Origin: Archegozetes longisetosus
Lineage: Eukaryota; Arthropoda; Arachnida; Sarcoptiformes; Trhypochthoniidae
Assembly (NCBI GenBank): GCA_018873245.2
Contig: JAEMBT020000008.1
Span: 4,180,001-4,244,000 of the forward strand
Direction of reading: 5' to 3'
Length of the DNA: 64,000 nt
Shown here: one piece after another, positions 47,199-59,577 of the stretch
Position numbering within the stretch: position 1 is the stretch's first letter
How the letters are laid out: each line of letters opens with the position of its first letter
Program-made: the position numbers and the translations under genes
The notes under the pieces: generated by a model
What the model was told of the DNA's origin: nothing
What the model saw: only the letters and a program-made list of their open reading frames with translations
The model's database searches: none

Positions 47199-48131
47199 TT
47201 AGACTTGTTTGCCAGTAATAATCATAGTCTTACGAACATCCTTCATACTATTGATCTTGTTACTGACTTGGCTTTGATTATTACTTCGATAATCGTCGGT
47301 TAGCTCATTAAGAGCAATAATACAAACTTTGGACTCTTTCCTATTCGCAGATGTTCGTTCCAATAATTCTAATTGTTTCTTATGAAACAATTCAACTCCG
47401 AGATGGTCAGAGAACTCTTGTTGTAGTTTAAGAATCTTGATTTGTAATCGATCGTTTTTATTGTTATTGCTAGCAATTTTGTCTTCTTTTTTATTGAATT
47501 GATGCAATAAATAATAATAAGACTTTCTCGAAAGCCTATCGTATCCTTCGCTAATGAGTTTGTTCTTCAAAATCCTGAGAACATATTTCAAAAAACTATA
47601 TCATTAAAGCTTTCAATTTCAAGCTATTACTGAAATTCAATTTTGCTTTTATCGATCGAAATATTTTGGTTAAGGAAAGGTATTATATTTAAAATAATTT
47701 TTGGTAATAATCTTATGAGAAAAAAGTATATTTAATAAAAATAAAGCATTTGAAAGGTATGTGTTTATAAAGAAAATTCTTTACCTAATGACCGGATTTT
47801 TAAGTCTAATAATATCCCAAAATATAACTATGTTTTGATACGGTTTGCGAAAACTTGTTTTACAAAAAACGTATAAAGTATTTGACGATAAGATTAATAT
47901 AAGGATATATAAGAAAATAAATAGAAGAGCACTGCCTATAATTATCTTTTCAGTTGTATGAAAAAAGTTTGCAAATATGCTCTCAATATCATATTTGACT
48001 TGGTTTTTGTCTTGGTTTTTCACTTGAATTTCTTGATTAAAACTATTGAACAAATGTTGGTTTAGTTTGCTTGCAATGTCGTCCATCGAAATGAAATGCA
48101 TAGAAGTAATGATTAAAACTGTTAATAGCAT
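47199..48131 (-). CDS. Two-hydrophobic-segment membrane protein, unknown
   Basis: Two exons: 48131-47785 and 47574-47199, 240 residues, phase-2 join (ATTAG|GTAAAG ... TTCTCAG|G). A short hydrophobic start (MLLTVLIITSMHFIS) may be a signal peptide. Residues about 60-82 form a clear membrane segment (IIIGSALLFIFLYILILIL). The rest is a basic cytosolic or lumenal tail with a Gln/Lys-rich helix (LQIKILKLQQEFSDHL, FHKKQLELLERT) and end MKDVRKTMIITGKQV. No family recognised. The two exons share frame, composition and a sound splice, so a real gene is likely. Confidence 0.7.
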
Positions 48132-48289
48132 ACAATTATTATATAACTGTGATTATTTATAATTTCTATTGTTGCAGCTTTTATTTGACGAAAGTTAATC
48201 TATTTTATAAGTTTTTGTACTTAATTATATTCTATTAAATTGTTAGAGCGAGAAATTAGAGCTAAAGAAATAGATACTCAAAATTGAAG

Positions 48290-48418
48290 TTTTCAGTCTC
48301 AAGTGAGACAAAAACCTCCAAAAAGCTTAATCTTAAGTGAGGCGAAAACCTCTCGAAAGAAGTTTTAAGTGAGACAAAAACCTCTGAAAAGTTGAAATTT
48401 TAGGCGAGACAAAGAGCG
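48290..48418. repeat. Tandem repeat, ~42-bp unit
   Basis: Three worn copies of aagtgagacaaaaacctc..., with agtgaggcgaaaacctct as one variant. Confidence 0.75.
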
Positions 48419-48980
48419 ATCAAATTAGAAATTAATTGTTTAATCAGTTTGGTATGACATGAATGAGTCCATAATTTGCTCGCAATGAGATACGCGAAGG
48501 TGTCTAATACAATAACTTGTGACATATTTTTTGTTAAACAATTTAAACAAAAAACATACTGAGATCAGAGTTGATCTCTAAAGAAAAACAAGTATTAGGC
48601 AAAAGATAGTTTTCAAACGAAATAGTTGATTATGTATTTGATGAGCAAATGCAGAGTAAAGGGAATGAAAGCCTTATTTATTGATTGAATGTATATACAT
48701 CGTACATCGTACATCGTACATTGAGTGTTTTACTATCTGCAGACCTACTTATTTGATCCGATTTAGTGTGAAGTAGAGAAAAGTGAGCAGAAAAGCATTA
48801 TTAATATATGCACTAACTAATAAATCAATAGAAAGAAACAAACTTGACCTTAAAAATGACAGAAATTGCATCAATTTATTGACAGAATTAAAACCAGTTA
48901 AATCCTAATTTGACTCTACTTCAAGTTGACTTTGCATTAATTTGTTAGCTATTAAACTGTCTATTCAAGTAGAGTGTTAG

Positions 48981-49162
48981 TACAGTAATACCTGAATTTT
49001 GTGAATCACTAGCCACCTATAATTCACGTTCACTGTAACGAAATTTCACTATAACAAGATCTCACTCTAAAGAGCTAATTATTAGTTCAATAATTTGTGT
49101 TGGAATGCAATAAATAAGTTCTCACTACGGTAAAGAAGTTACTATACCGAGATATTACTGTA
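48981..49162. mobile_element. MITE-like element, TACAGT family
   Basis: Inverted ends: TACAGTAATACCTGAATTTT and, as reverse complement, TACAGTAATATCTCGGTATA. Each starts with TA. Inside are words such as tttcactataacaagatctc. About 182 bp, non-coding. Confidence 0.8.
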
Positions 49163-50795
49163 TTAACTCGAATTGAACGTTAGCTCTAGTATTCTGTTCA
49201 TACAATTTAGATAAAGGTATCGCTTGAATAAAACCAAAATTAAGTCCTAAATTGGCTGCAATGTTAGTTCTGATGAGATAGCTCTAAGGTTTATAACTCG
49301 ATAAGAATTAGTTTATCGATTGTATTGAAGAACTTCCGTACAGTTTAAGATTTTCTCCAATTATATCGAATAAGGAAATGTTGGCTTGGTTATACCTATT
49401 CTTCTTACTCTTCTTATTTTTCTTCCAAACTATGTTCAAAATCATAAATAATTTACTGATACTCAACAATCGAACTGTTGTTTAAGATAAGAAAATATAG
49501 TTTTGCCAATAATTTTTCATCAGAACAAAGAGTCTATCAGAAAATGATACTGATGTAGACATGGAAGAGATTGAAGCATTGTGGAAGAAACATTATTTTC
49601 CTAGTACAGTATTAACACAAATTTCTTCATAATAACTTCTTTTATATAGATTGTTCACATTTATATGTTTTAGTTGTATTTTATATTCCGATTTGATCTG
49701 AAAGATAGCATTCTGTTCTATACTAAACGCTTCAATGAATATTATACTAGTTTTATAATAAGATTTGTATGTTTTTATACATAAATGCAGTTTTATTATT
49801 CTAAAAGTGATCTAAAAACTAAAATTTGAATTTCCTTAAGTATGAACATAATAAAAGAGAGAAAACGTTTGTAACAATTTTTATTTGGATAATAATCAAA
49901 GATAACTAAGAAAAGTTGACTATTTTGAGAGTATGAATGTATAATTTTAGAAATAAACAGAGATTGTGATCTATAATTGATAATTTAATATTCGTGATAT
50001 AATAGAAGAGTTGGTTATTTCCAGCTAATTATAATTAGGTGAAAATGCTGTACTGTTATTGGATTATATCTAAGTTAAAACATTAAAGATGTTTTATTAG
50101 AAATGATTTATTTTCAATAAAATGCCTATAGAACTAAAATAGAAAGTAATATTAAATTTAGATAAGTGTTCAAGGATTTTCTACTATATAATTAACAAGC
50201 ATGAACTAAGTTTACAATCCATCTAGTATTAGTTTCAGGCTACCAATTAGTTATTGCCTCAACTAGTTATTCAACTAAAGGTTATATTTGAAAGGTTATC
50301 AATATAGATTATTGAACAATTGATTATTCTAATTTATTCATAAGAAATTTCATGACTATATTATTTATAAGGAATGTTATAACTATTTTATTTATACTAT
50401 ACTATACTATTATGTTAATTAAGTTAGCCCTAAGTTAGTTATTAATTAAGTTGATATGTATCTTAGGAAAAGTTCAAGATTTCTCGTTATGCGTTTTAAC
50501 AACTATATTTCTAGCATCTAACCAATCCTAAGATTAAGGTTAAAATTATGGAATTTTGATTAAAAGCATTGATTGAAAAAAAATTCAAACCCGTAGATAA
50601 TTGAGAATTAGTAAAACTTGAAAATAGACCTTGAATTTAGAGAGGCAAACTTAAAAGCTAAAATTAATTGGATCATAAAACTTTTAGATTTGACAAAAAG
50701 CAGAATTAAAGCTACAGAAATACGTGAAATTTGATTGACGCTTAAATAAGATTAAATAGCCATAAAAAGTGACTGAAAAAATTTTAAAATGTATG

Positions 50796-50869
50796 TGGCC
50801 CGTGGGGGGATCGAACCCACGACTTCCGCGTTATTAGCACGGCGCTCTAACCAACTGAGCTAACGGGCC
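50796..50869 (-). tRNA. tRNA-Ile-AAT: tRNA-Ile (anticodon AAU)
   Basis: The minus strand folds as a full cloverleaf: acceptor GGCCCGT/ACGGGCC with discriminator A, D arm GCTC...GAGC, anticodon arm CCGTG-CTAATAA-CGCGG with AAT, and T arm GTGGG-TTCGATC. There is no intron. A box (TAGCTCAGTTGG) and B box (GGTTCGATCC) are intact. One T-stem pair (T50-C64) seems mismatched. Confidence 0.95.
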
Positions 50870-52924
50870 TTACATGTATGCTGAGGGGAAATTTTCAGTA
50901 GTGTTTAGTTAGCAAGATATAGCATTTAAGAAGTCGACAAGTTTGCAACGATATGAAATGGGAAGAAGAAAAAGATTGCTTTCTAGAACTTAATCTCTTA
51001 CTTGATTTCTATGAGTGTTAAGGTTTGAACTTGTGATAAAGTCATTGTGAATTGGGATATTTTTAGGCAAGTTTAAGAATTGAAACTAGAATTACGAAAG
51101 TTTATAAATATCATAATCCTATTATAGGTTGGACAATAATTTTATACGATTTGAGGAGTGAGCTCTTTAAGAATAATAGATACGATTTATTATCCTAAAG
51201 ACATTGTCTAATAAACAATTGGGTAAAAGAGCTCTGTATCGAATTTAGCACAAAATGATTAAAAGCAAATTTTTACCTAACACTTATATGATCCCAGCAT
51301 TTAAATATTTGGCACTAATTTTGATCTATTATTTTTCAAGTTTAGCTAGCTGAAAAACTTTCTATTAAACGCTTTTAAGATTCCTTAAAACTTGTTAACT
51401 GTTATTAGATCTGAAGGGAATAGTGTGAAAAATTAGAGGTTTCTGTTAGAGTATGAGCTGAGCCATAGGCAGGATCGTCGAAATAATTGGCTTTCGTCCT
51501 ATTGTAATGAGAAGCCTGAAGGCTTATATAATAATTGTATGAATAATTGAAGTAAATTAGTTTACATAATAATAGCCTAACTGTAAAAATGAATCATTCA
51601 TTTAAGGCATGGTCTAAATTATATGAAGATTTTGTAATTTATTTGTATAACAATAATGAAATTCGTGTGAATTAAACAACAAACAAAATCTGTTTCTTTC
51701 TTAACATTTTCGTTTTTGACTTGAAGCTAAAAAATAAATTCTTTGTGAGATACATGTGGTACACATTTATGCAATAATTGGTATAATTATTCTTGATCTC
51801 ACTTCTCATCAAAAGTTGCGTTTCATATATTTCAGTTTTAAGCGTTTTCACAGTTAAAGTCTTCAAACAATCAAGTTTTTTACTAATGCAATAAACAAAT
51901 CTTCATTTGAGTGTTTACCGATTTAAAGTTTTATACCATTATCTGAATGTCATATGAAAAGTTTAGCTACATTTTGGGATGACCTTTAAATAGTTTGCAA
52001 ACATTATTTGTTATAAAGATAAGAGAATGGATTAGAGATTAGCAGAATTTCTATAGTTTAGACATTAATTGAATGGTTGATTGGCACAATTTTAAGTATT
52101 GCGCAAACATCCACAAAAAGGCTTCTGTAAGTGAAAGAATTTTAATCAATTGATTGATAGTTATTGAATTGTATAGACTGAAAAGTGTTAAACAGAAACT
52201 CTCGATTCGGACAATAATCAGAAATAAAATGTTTGATAAGAAAAACGTTTGATTGTACACTTGAACAGTTAAGTTAAATAGAATAAGAAGACCCTAAAAA
52301 AGTTTTTTACTCTTTTAACAAATCGTTTATAATAAGTGAATTGTTTGGGCAAAGTTATTAAAAAGACATTTACTTGTTTTAGATTACATGCATTAAAGCT
52401 ATTGAAAATCATTAGTACCAAAGTCACTATAACGTTGACAAAAAACGCTTTTTTCTCAAATTTTTGTTCGCATTTTTTTCAGCTACTCTTTTCAGTGATT
52501 ATTAGTTCATAAAATTTTTATAATGTCAAACAAATTGAAAAGTTCCTATAGTTCATGAGTACCAGTATAAATCTTGTTAAATTTGAATTATGAATGAATA
52601 TTGCAATCAATTAAATGCTGATGTTTTTCAACTCAAAGTTCATTGAATCAAAAGATTTTCAATTGATTAATTGAATTATGGGTTGATTAAAGTGATAATC
52701 AAAGCATTAATATAAAAGCTGTTAAGTCAGGAAAAACAAAAAACCAGACGCATATATATTGAAAATTATTTTGGTTTAAGACACATGAGACCTAATGATC
52801 AACATTAATGACTTGTTGCCTATTTTAATATAATCGATGACACATTAAAGCATAAGTGATATAAATGATGATTAATAATAAATAATAATAACTAATAACT
52901 AATACCAGTATTGACACGTTTAGT

Positions 52925-53055
52925 AAGGTAACATTTTAGCAAGCTAACATTTCAGCAAGCTAACATTTAACAAAATAACATATAGCATAGTAACATTTAG
53001 CAAGCTAACATATAGCAAAGTAACATTTAGCAAGCTAACATTTAGCAAGCTAACA
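52925..53055. repeat. Tandem repeat, ~16-bp unit
   Basis: About eight copies of gctaacatttagcaa and close variants. Confidence 0.9.
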
Positions 53056-55269
53056 TTTTCAGTATGATTATTTAAAAATAAAATCTATGTTACTCTCAAT
53101 TGAGGACATCATGCATAAAGTAATGAATGATTTATGAAATCAACTCACAACTCTTCCACTAAATTTATCTTTTCTTCTTTTGTATTTACGCAAAATGTAG
53201 ATCATATCTGATTAGAATCTAAACTTATAAATAAGTCTATCAACAGCTTTGAGTAATGATTTGAGTAATGTATTGATCAGTATTTTGAATAGCATTATGA
53301 ATAATATGAATAGTATTATGAATGATAATAACGGCGTTTCCCTAAATGAACTATTCATAGCTTATAAGCTGGTAGTAATCATTGCAATTGACACTCAGAA
53401 AAATGAGGCGTCGTATAGTTTAGTTTTTGGGCATTGATTATTAACATGTTACTTGTGTATAGAATGAGAAATGATTTGATTTTTCTAGTTTAATCATTGT
53501 CAAATGTTTACTGATTGATCTAAAGAATAACAAAATTGAAGTCTAACACTTATATTTACAATTAGACTTGAAAAATAACTTAATCAGTAGTAAATCATGT
53601 AAAGGATACGATATCTGATTGCGTATTTTGGCTCAACTGCATGATTATTCATGCGTCAGTAGAATATTACCTCATATTAAAGCTCATATTTTAAATCATC
53701 ACGTATTGTTTAGAATGTTTCCTAAGCCAACATATGAGCAAATAAACTTGCATTATTGTTGACACGTGCTTTAATTAAAAAGTAACTTAGAAACTTATAA
53801 ATTCTGAATCAGTATTTCAATCTTCAGATAAAAATCGTAATATCTCTAGTTATGCAAATTATTTTCCTTATACGTGAACTAATGAAGCATCTTAAGTCGA
53901 TTTAAGATTATCGATAGAAAATCTATGACAACTTTGTGCAAAACCGCATCTAATTGGCAAACATATGCAGAGATAGTGATGCAGGTAAGGAATGTGACAA
54001 TGAAATGAGCATTCTTATTTTAACTAATGATCTGAATCGATATGAACTGTGGATATGAGAGTATAACAAATTGAGTTCATATTGAAAGTTATCTGTGTTT
54101 TGGTGGTGTGCAAAGTAGAATAAGTTGAGATTGAGTTAGAATTAGATAAAACTAATACTACCAAAAGCATATGTATCAAATGCGTGATCGAGTCAACTTG
54201 AATAATTGAAATTCTATAATTTCTATTTATAGACGAATTGAAGTAATATTTAAATAATTTTATGTAATTTACTATCGCGTGTTTGTCATTTAAATCAATT
54301 TAATCATCGCTAGAACTAATTTCATATAATTTTGTATTCATTGTCAACTAATAGATATAAGGCAACTCAATCAAAATATTATCTTAACCTCTAATTTGCA
54401 AAGTGAGATATGTTTATAGAATTTTGAAAAAAATTCCAATTTTCTCTCAAAATTATAATTTTGAGAGCAGTGGTGAAACTAGAAAACTTCTATTAGTATT
54501 GCATTGATCATAATCAATTCGATTAAATATATGCATTTGCCTTTAAAACCTATTGAGTAATAGTTTTAAATTTGAATTTTCAGGTATTTTTGCTACCTTA
54601 TTTTGCAGCAATTCTAAAAAATTAAGAAAATTTCATATTAAAAAGCATACAACTTCTTCGCCGAGTTAGCCGGAGATTTAAGTTGTAGTAGGGGTTGAGT
54701 TGGAGGTGCCTGTGCGCCCTCGTCCCCTCTGGCTTCACTACTATTTGAAAGTGTTATTACATAGCTTGAAAATGATTTTTTAGAAATCTTTAAGTGAAGG
54801 AACTGGCAATTGAAATTTAGACCAAATTAGTCTAAATAGTTAGGCAAAAGTATAGCTTATTTCTAAATAGGATTAGGAATGAGGTCAATGAAATTTAAAT
54901 CTCATTGTAGATTTGAAATATATCGTCGATTATCAGCAGTATTGCATGTCAGCTGGAATTACTTCCTCCCTTTTATTTGTTTGTTTCTGAACAGTTTGTG
55001 CACACTTTTTGAGCAGAGAATCACAATTAGAAATGAGAATCTTTTCTACTTTGTCTTTCAAACAATAGATAATCTAAAATATAGGTTGATTGCTCTTTGG
55101 TTAACCTCCTCTTTGGTTAACTTGCTCTTCGGCTAATCTGCTTTTAAGCTAACCAACAGTGAAAACAATTGAGTCACTATTCGGCTATTACTCTAGTGAC
55201 CAATAATTTGATAGAAATTAAGAGAAACTATAATCTGATCAATATTTGAACAATGCTTAGCTTTGTTTA

Positions 55270-55408
55270 GCTATCTGAACAAATGATTGTTCTAATTGGT
55301 TTCTAGTTATCTGAGCAAATTATTCTTCTAATTGGTTTCTTAGTTGTCTGAAGAAGTTATTCTTCTAATTGTATTTTTACTTATCTGAACGAATTATTCT
55401 TCTAATTG
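55270..55408. repeat. Tandem repeat, ~50-bp unit
   Basis: Three copies built on tatctgagcaaattattcttctaattg. Confidence 0.85.
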
Positions 55409-56334
55409 AGAAATACATTAAAATGTCACATTTGACATAATCGTCATCTTAGATATCGATCAATGCCTTATAAACCTATTATACCAGAATTACCAAACGC
55501 TATCCACTTAATTATGATTAATCACTTCTATTTTTTGACATTTTATAGTATGAAAGTGAGCATTACCTGAGTTAACGGTGAAATTGTTTGTAAATTTGCT
55601 TTTTGCAAATACTTGTCAACCTAAACATCAATTTTGATCAATTGAATAATAATAGATTTGAACTATTTATAGCATAAGTGTATGTTGAAAAATAACATAA
55701 CTACATGTTAAGGAATAACATAACTATATATTGAGGAATAACATAACTACTTGTTCAACATTCAGACTAAGATACTGTATTCAAGATACTGTATTCAATA
55801 TACTGTTAAGCCTTTCTGCAGCACTCAAGCCAAATAACAGTATAGCTATTCATAAAACAATTAATCTATTATGTCTATTCTATTACATTATTATTAACAC
55901 GATTGGAAATTGTTTTAATTTACACTTCGATTGAGCCTAAGGTTGAGTGGAAACAAACTAAACAGAGTTTCTGGTATGTTCAAATAGAAATGAGGACAAG
56001 AAGTGAAAAAAGAGATTAATTTTGAAACTTTCTATTCCTATTTGGAAAGGGGTATCATTTGATTAAAACACTTTTTCACTATTGTTATTTTAAACGCTTT
56101 TTTCAGATAAAACAAACCATTAGTTCTTCTTTAAAATATTGTTCTTCTTTAAAATATTGTTTTTCTTTAAACCTAACTATAACATTATTTCTTATGTTAT
56201 TATTTTTATTTTATACACTATTACATCCAATACTCTATTTAATAGTTATTGTAAAAAAATAATAGTAATAATAGTAATAATAGTAGTACAATGCAGTCAA
56301 CTTTCTTATCTAAACTAGATTACACTGAAAAACT

Positions 56335-56534
56335 TAATAATCTGTGATAGCAACCAGAAGTGATCAATTGTTGTCACATGCTTTCTGTCAGATCATAATA
56401 GGTTGGAATATTAAAAAAATTATAGAATATTCAATATAGTAATCTTAGCAAATTAGGAATCAAATTTGGCAACAAATTCATGCACGTCATAGAGAAGTTG
56501 ACGGCGTTTTACGCGTTGCTATTGGGGATTATTA
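56335..56534 (+). mobile_element. ~200-bp TIR element, copy 2, TTAA-flanked
   Basis: Ends: TTAATAATCTGTGATAGCAAC and GTTGCTATTGGGGATTATTAA. The inverted repeat is 15-19 bp, and TTAA lies at both edges, like piggyBac-type target sites. Shares long blocks with 17194-17402. Confidence 0.8.
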
Positions 56535-57048
56535 AGTTTAAAGCTGAAAAACTAATTTTGGACAAAACCGAGTTAAAAGCATTATAGAAAACAGGAAATA
56601 AGTTGCTTTTGTAGTTATGCAGTACGCTCTGTAAGTTTGATAAATTAGTGTTTCTTTTAAAATGTATATTGTATTAAATGTTCGTTGAGTGTCAGGCAGT
56701 CTTTGGTGCGTAATTATGACACCTTAAGCCATGTTTTCTTCCATTGCTATTCCAACTGTGAACAAAACCTAAATAACAAATTGTTTGGCATGTTATTAAA
56801 TTCCTATTGAAAAATAAGTTTCTATATATAAGGCATTAAATTCGATATCGTTTATAATTTCCCAAACAGTTAGCCAATCAAGCTGATATCGATCGATGAA
56901 TAGAAACCGAGCGGTCATTCAACTTATATTTTTATTAGTGTAGGTTTAGGTTTGATTCCTTTGTGATAAAGCTTCGAATAAATGTAGAGAACCCTTGACT
57001 TCATGATCCCAACTATACTTATTAGCCATATAGTAACGTAACCCTAAA

Positions 57049-57160
57049 ACAAGCTTGCTCAATTCAAAATAAAAAAGCAAGTTTGCTTAATTCAAAATTA
57101 AAAATACAAGCCTGTTCAATTCAAAATAAAAAACGAGCCTGCTCAATTCAAAATAAAAAG
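57049..57160. repeat. Tandem repeat, ~30-bp unit
   Basis: Four copies of a unit containing ctcaattcaaaataaaaa. Confidence 0.9.
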
Positions 57161-57902
57161 TTTCATATCGTGTTTGAATCAATATATTTATTAGTACTTT
57201 TTCAATAAGACAAGAAATCTGAGCTATAGTAACCTTACACTGACATCAGTATTGAATCTAAATCTATGAAATCGAAAATAATTCTATGCTTCACATGTGA
57301 ATGGGTTGAGTGTGAAGAAAGAGTATAAAAGTATTAAAGATTTAGGGGTTTGAATAAGATTAAAGTATCTGAGAAAAGTAATTGGTAACTGAAGTCAAGT
57401 GAATAGTAATGATTAAGAGTCGGGCAGTAAATAGTTATCTGAACAGATGTGCATAATATGTTATGCATTGACGCAAATTTGATGGTCTAAATTGAGGACA
57501 AGTCTAAAGAAGTGATGTTCAGACGAACAATCTTATCACCGATTGGTCGACCTATATTTTTTGGCGTTATTTTAAGACCAGTCCAGCGCGTGTGGTGGTA
57601 AAGACCTATGTCTTAGCGATCAGAACAATAACAATGACGAAAAAAATAAATCAAATAATTATGAGAAAAACGGTCAGATCTTCTCTTTATAGAAAGCATT
57701 TGAACAAAAACATAATAAATAAATAGTTTATATTTAATTTAATTGTTAGTGTAATAAATGGTTTGTAACTTATTATTATCTGGTGTTAGAAAAACGTTTA
57801 GTTTAGTATTGATTGAAAGTTGTTTTATAATTAGAAATATAGCTTTTTTTAAGAATGTATTATTCACTTCCTTAACGTTTTAGATTAACGTTCACAAATA
57901 AA

Positions 57903-58005
57903 TATTAAGTAACTTATAGTTGAGTAACTTAAGTAACTTTAGTTGGAGTAACTTTGTTGGAGTAACTTTAGTTGAGTAACTTTAGTAACTTTAGTAACTT
58001 TAGCT
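57903..58005. repeat. Tandem array of GTAACTTTAG/GTAACTTAA
   Basis: Nine or so copies of agtaactt with variable spacers. The motif cttaagtaactt is the reverse complement of the unit at 2732-2833. Confidence 0.85.
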
Positions 58006-58046
58006 TGATAGAGAAAAAAGCACTATTAGTTTTATTATTAAACTAT

Positions 58047-58205
58047 ACTACAATGATACCAGTTTATAGTGACTACAATGATACCTGTTTAATAGTTTGC
58101 TACAATGATACCAGTTAAAACTTACTACAATAATATCAGTTTAATAGTTACTACAATAACACCTGTTTAAGAGTCACTGTAATCATACTATTTTAAGAGT
58201 TATTC
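58047..58205. repeat. Tandem repeat, ~28-31 bp unit
   Basis: Five copies of actacaatgatacctgtttaatagt and variants. Confidence 0.9.
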
Positions 58206-59345
58206 AATAGAAATACTAAATAAATAACTCATATTTATTTCCAGATCACATATTTGTCAATCAATTATATTTGTAACACTTCATCAATTTCTCAATTTGA
58301 TTGTTCTTATATTGTGTCTGATCTAAAGGATCAAAAACTAAGAAATGTGTTGAAGTATATTTGAAATATGTTTTTACAATACCCTTATTAAATGAATTAT
58401 ATGACTAAATTGCACTTGTGTTTAATAAATAAGTCATTAAGTAGTTATAGGTAATAATCGATGCATAAGATAGTAATGAATAAATTAGATAGTAATTCAT
58501 GTATGAGACAGTAATCAATGTGTTAGATAGTATTGAATGCATTCAAGCCAAACAATTAATAGATTACGAGTGAGTCCATAAAAGACATTAATTAACATAA
58601 ATCGTTAATGAAATAAAACAGGACAGCATATTTGAGGTCTGAATAACCGTATTTTAATAATTAATTCGTTTTATGAATAGACGAGTCAATCATTATGGCA
58701 GTCATATATGCACGGATGAGAGACATAAAATAAGCAAACAATAACTTAGTGTTAGGCTTAAATGATATACTTATATAAAGGTATCTTTCTATTGAATCCT
58801 TTCTTTCATATACCTTTTCTCTATTCTCTATACTACTGTTTTTTAAGTTTCTACTCATCTATTGGCTTCGGTTAGAAACAAATATTTAATAATATTTGTT
58901 TAATGAGTAAATTGAACATTTTCTTATTTTTAATCTTCACATAGAGATTAGAATTTCAAAGTCAAGATAAAAAGTAAAAAATCATTAATTATGTCAGAGT
59001 TCAATCAACAAGAAGTGACATAATTTTAGGGTGAAATTATTCAAATATTTTTTAATATGAAGAGTTACTCTTCCAGTCGAGAAACTTATATAATAGATAT
59101 AAAACTAAGAATAAGTTGATAGCAATTAATAAGAGAAAACACAGAAATTCAGTGTAAAAACAACGTTAATATAACCGATTACTTAAACACTAGTTATACT
59201 TTAAAACGTGTACAATATGGACCATTTTAGCAAAACATAATCTTCATATAAGAGCCCAACCTATTCATCAGTGCCATAAAGGCATAGCTTATTAAAAAGG
59301 CATAGTTCGTCGAACTCTAATTGAGTATTAAACGTTAGTTAAAAA

Positions 59346-59347
<2 letters not shown>

Positions 59348-59396
<49 letters not shown>
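59348..59396. repeat. (GA)n microsatellite
   Basis: About 24 uninterrupted GA units. Confidence 0.95.
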
Positions 59397-59400
<4 letters not shown>

Positions 59401-59577
59401 AGTCCTGTGCAACGCAAAACAAAGCTAGAATTGCAGGCGTTTAATGCCTTATTCTGCAATGTGTGTCAACATAAGTAGGCTAGTGAACCATCCATCCAAT
59501 GGTAGAACCAGATTGGTTTTCTGAGGCAAGATTTGATATCCAGTTAGTGAAACAACTCGTCAACTGTTAGGGCAGGA

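Larger units (their letters stand above)
48132..50795. other. Gene-free stretch before the tRNA
   Basis: It holds a tandem repeat (48290-48418), a short (CGTACAT)n run near 48700-48720, and a TACAGT-family element (48981-49162). A possible 35-residue membrane microprotein frame lies at 49378-49485 (see findings). No other coding trace. Confidence 0.4.
50870..59577. other. Large gene-poor, repeat-rich region
   Basis: About 8.7 kb without a supported protein gene. It carries many local tandem arrays (listed separately), one TIR element at 56335-56534, a (GA)n run, and an AT-poor patch at about 54656-54740. Short open frames (52051, 53249, 54879, 55731, 56059, 58661) lack family likeness and mostly follow repeats. 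Confidence 0.5.

Noticed and set aside
52925-53055. Regular short repeats as a CRISPR-like array
   Set aside because: Units are contiguous without unique spacers, and the genome is eukaryotic.
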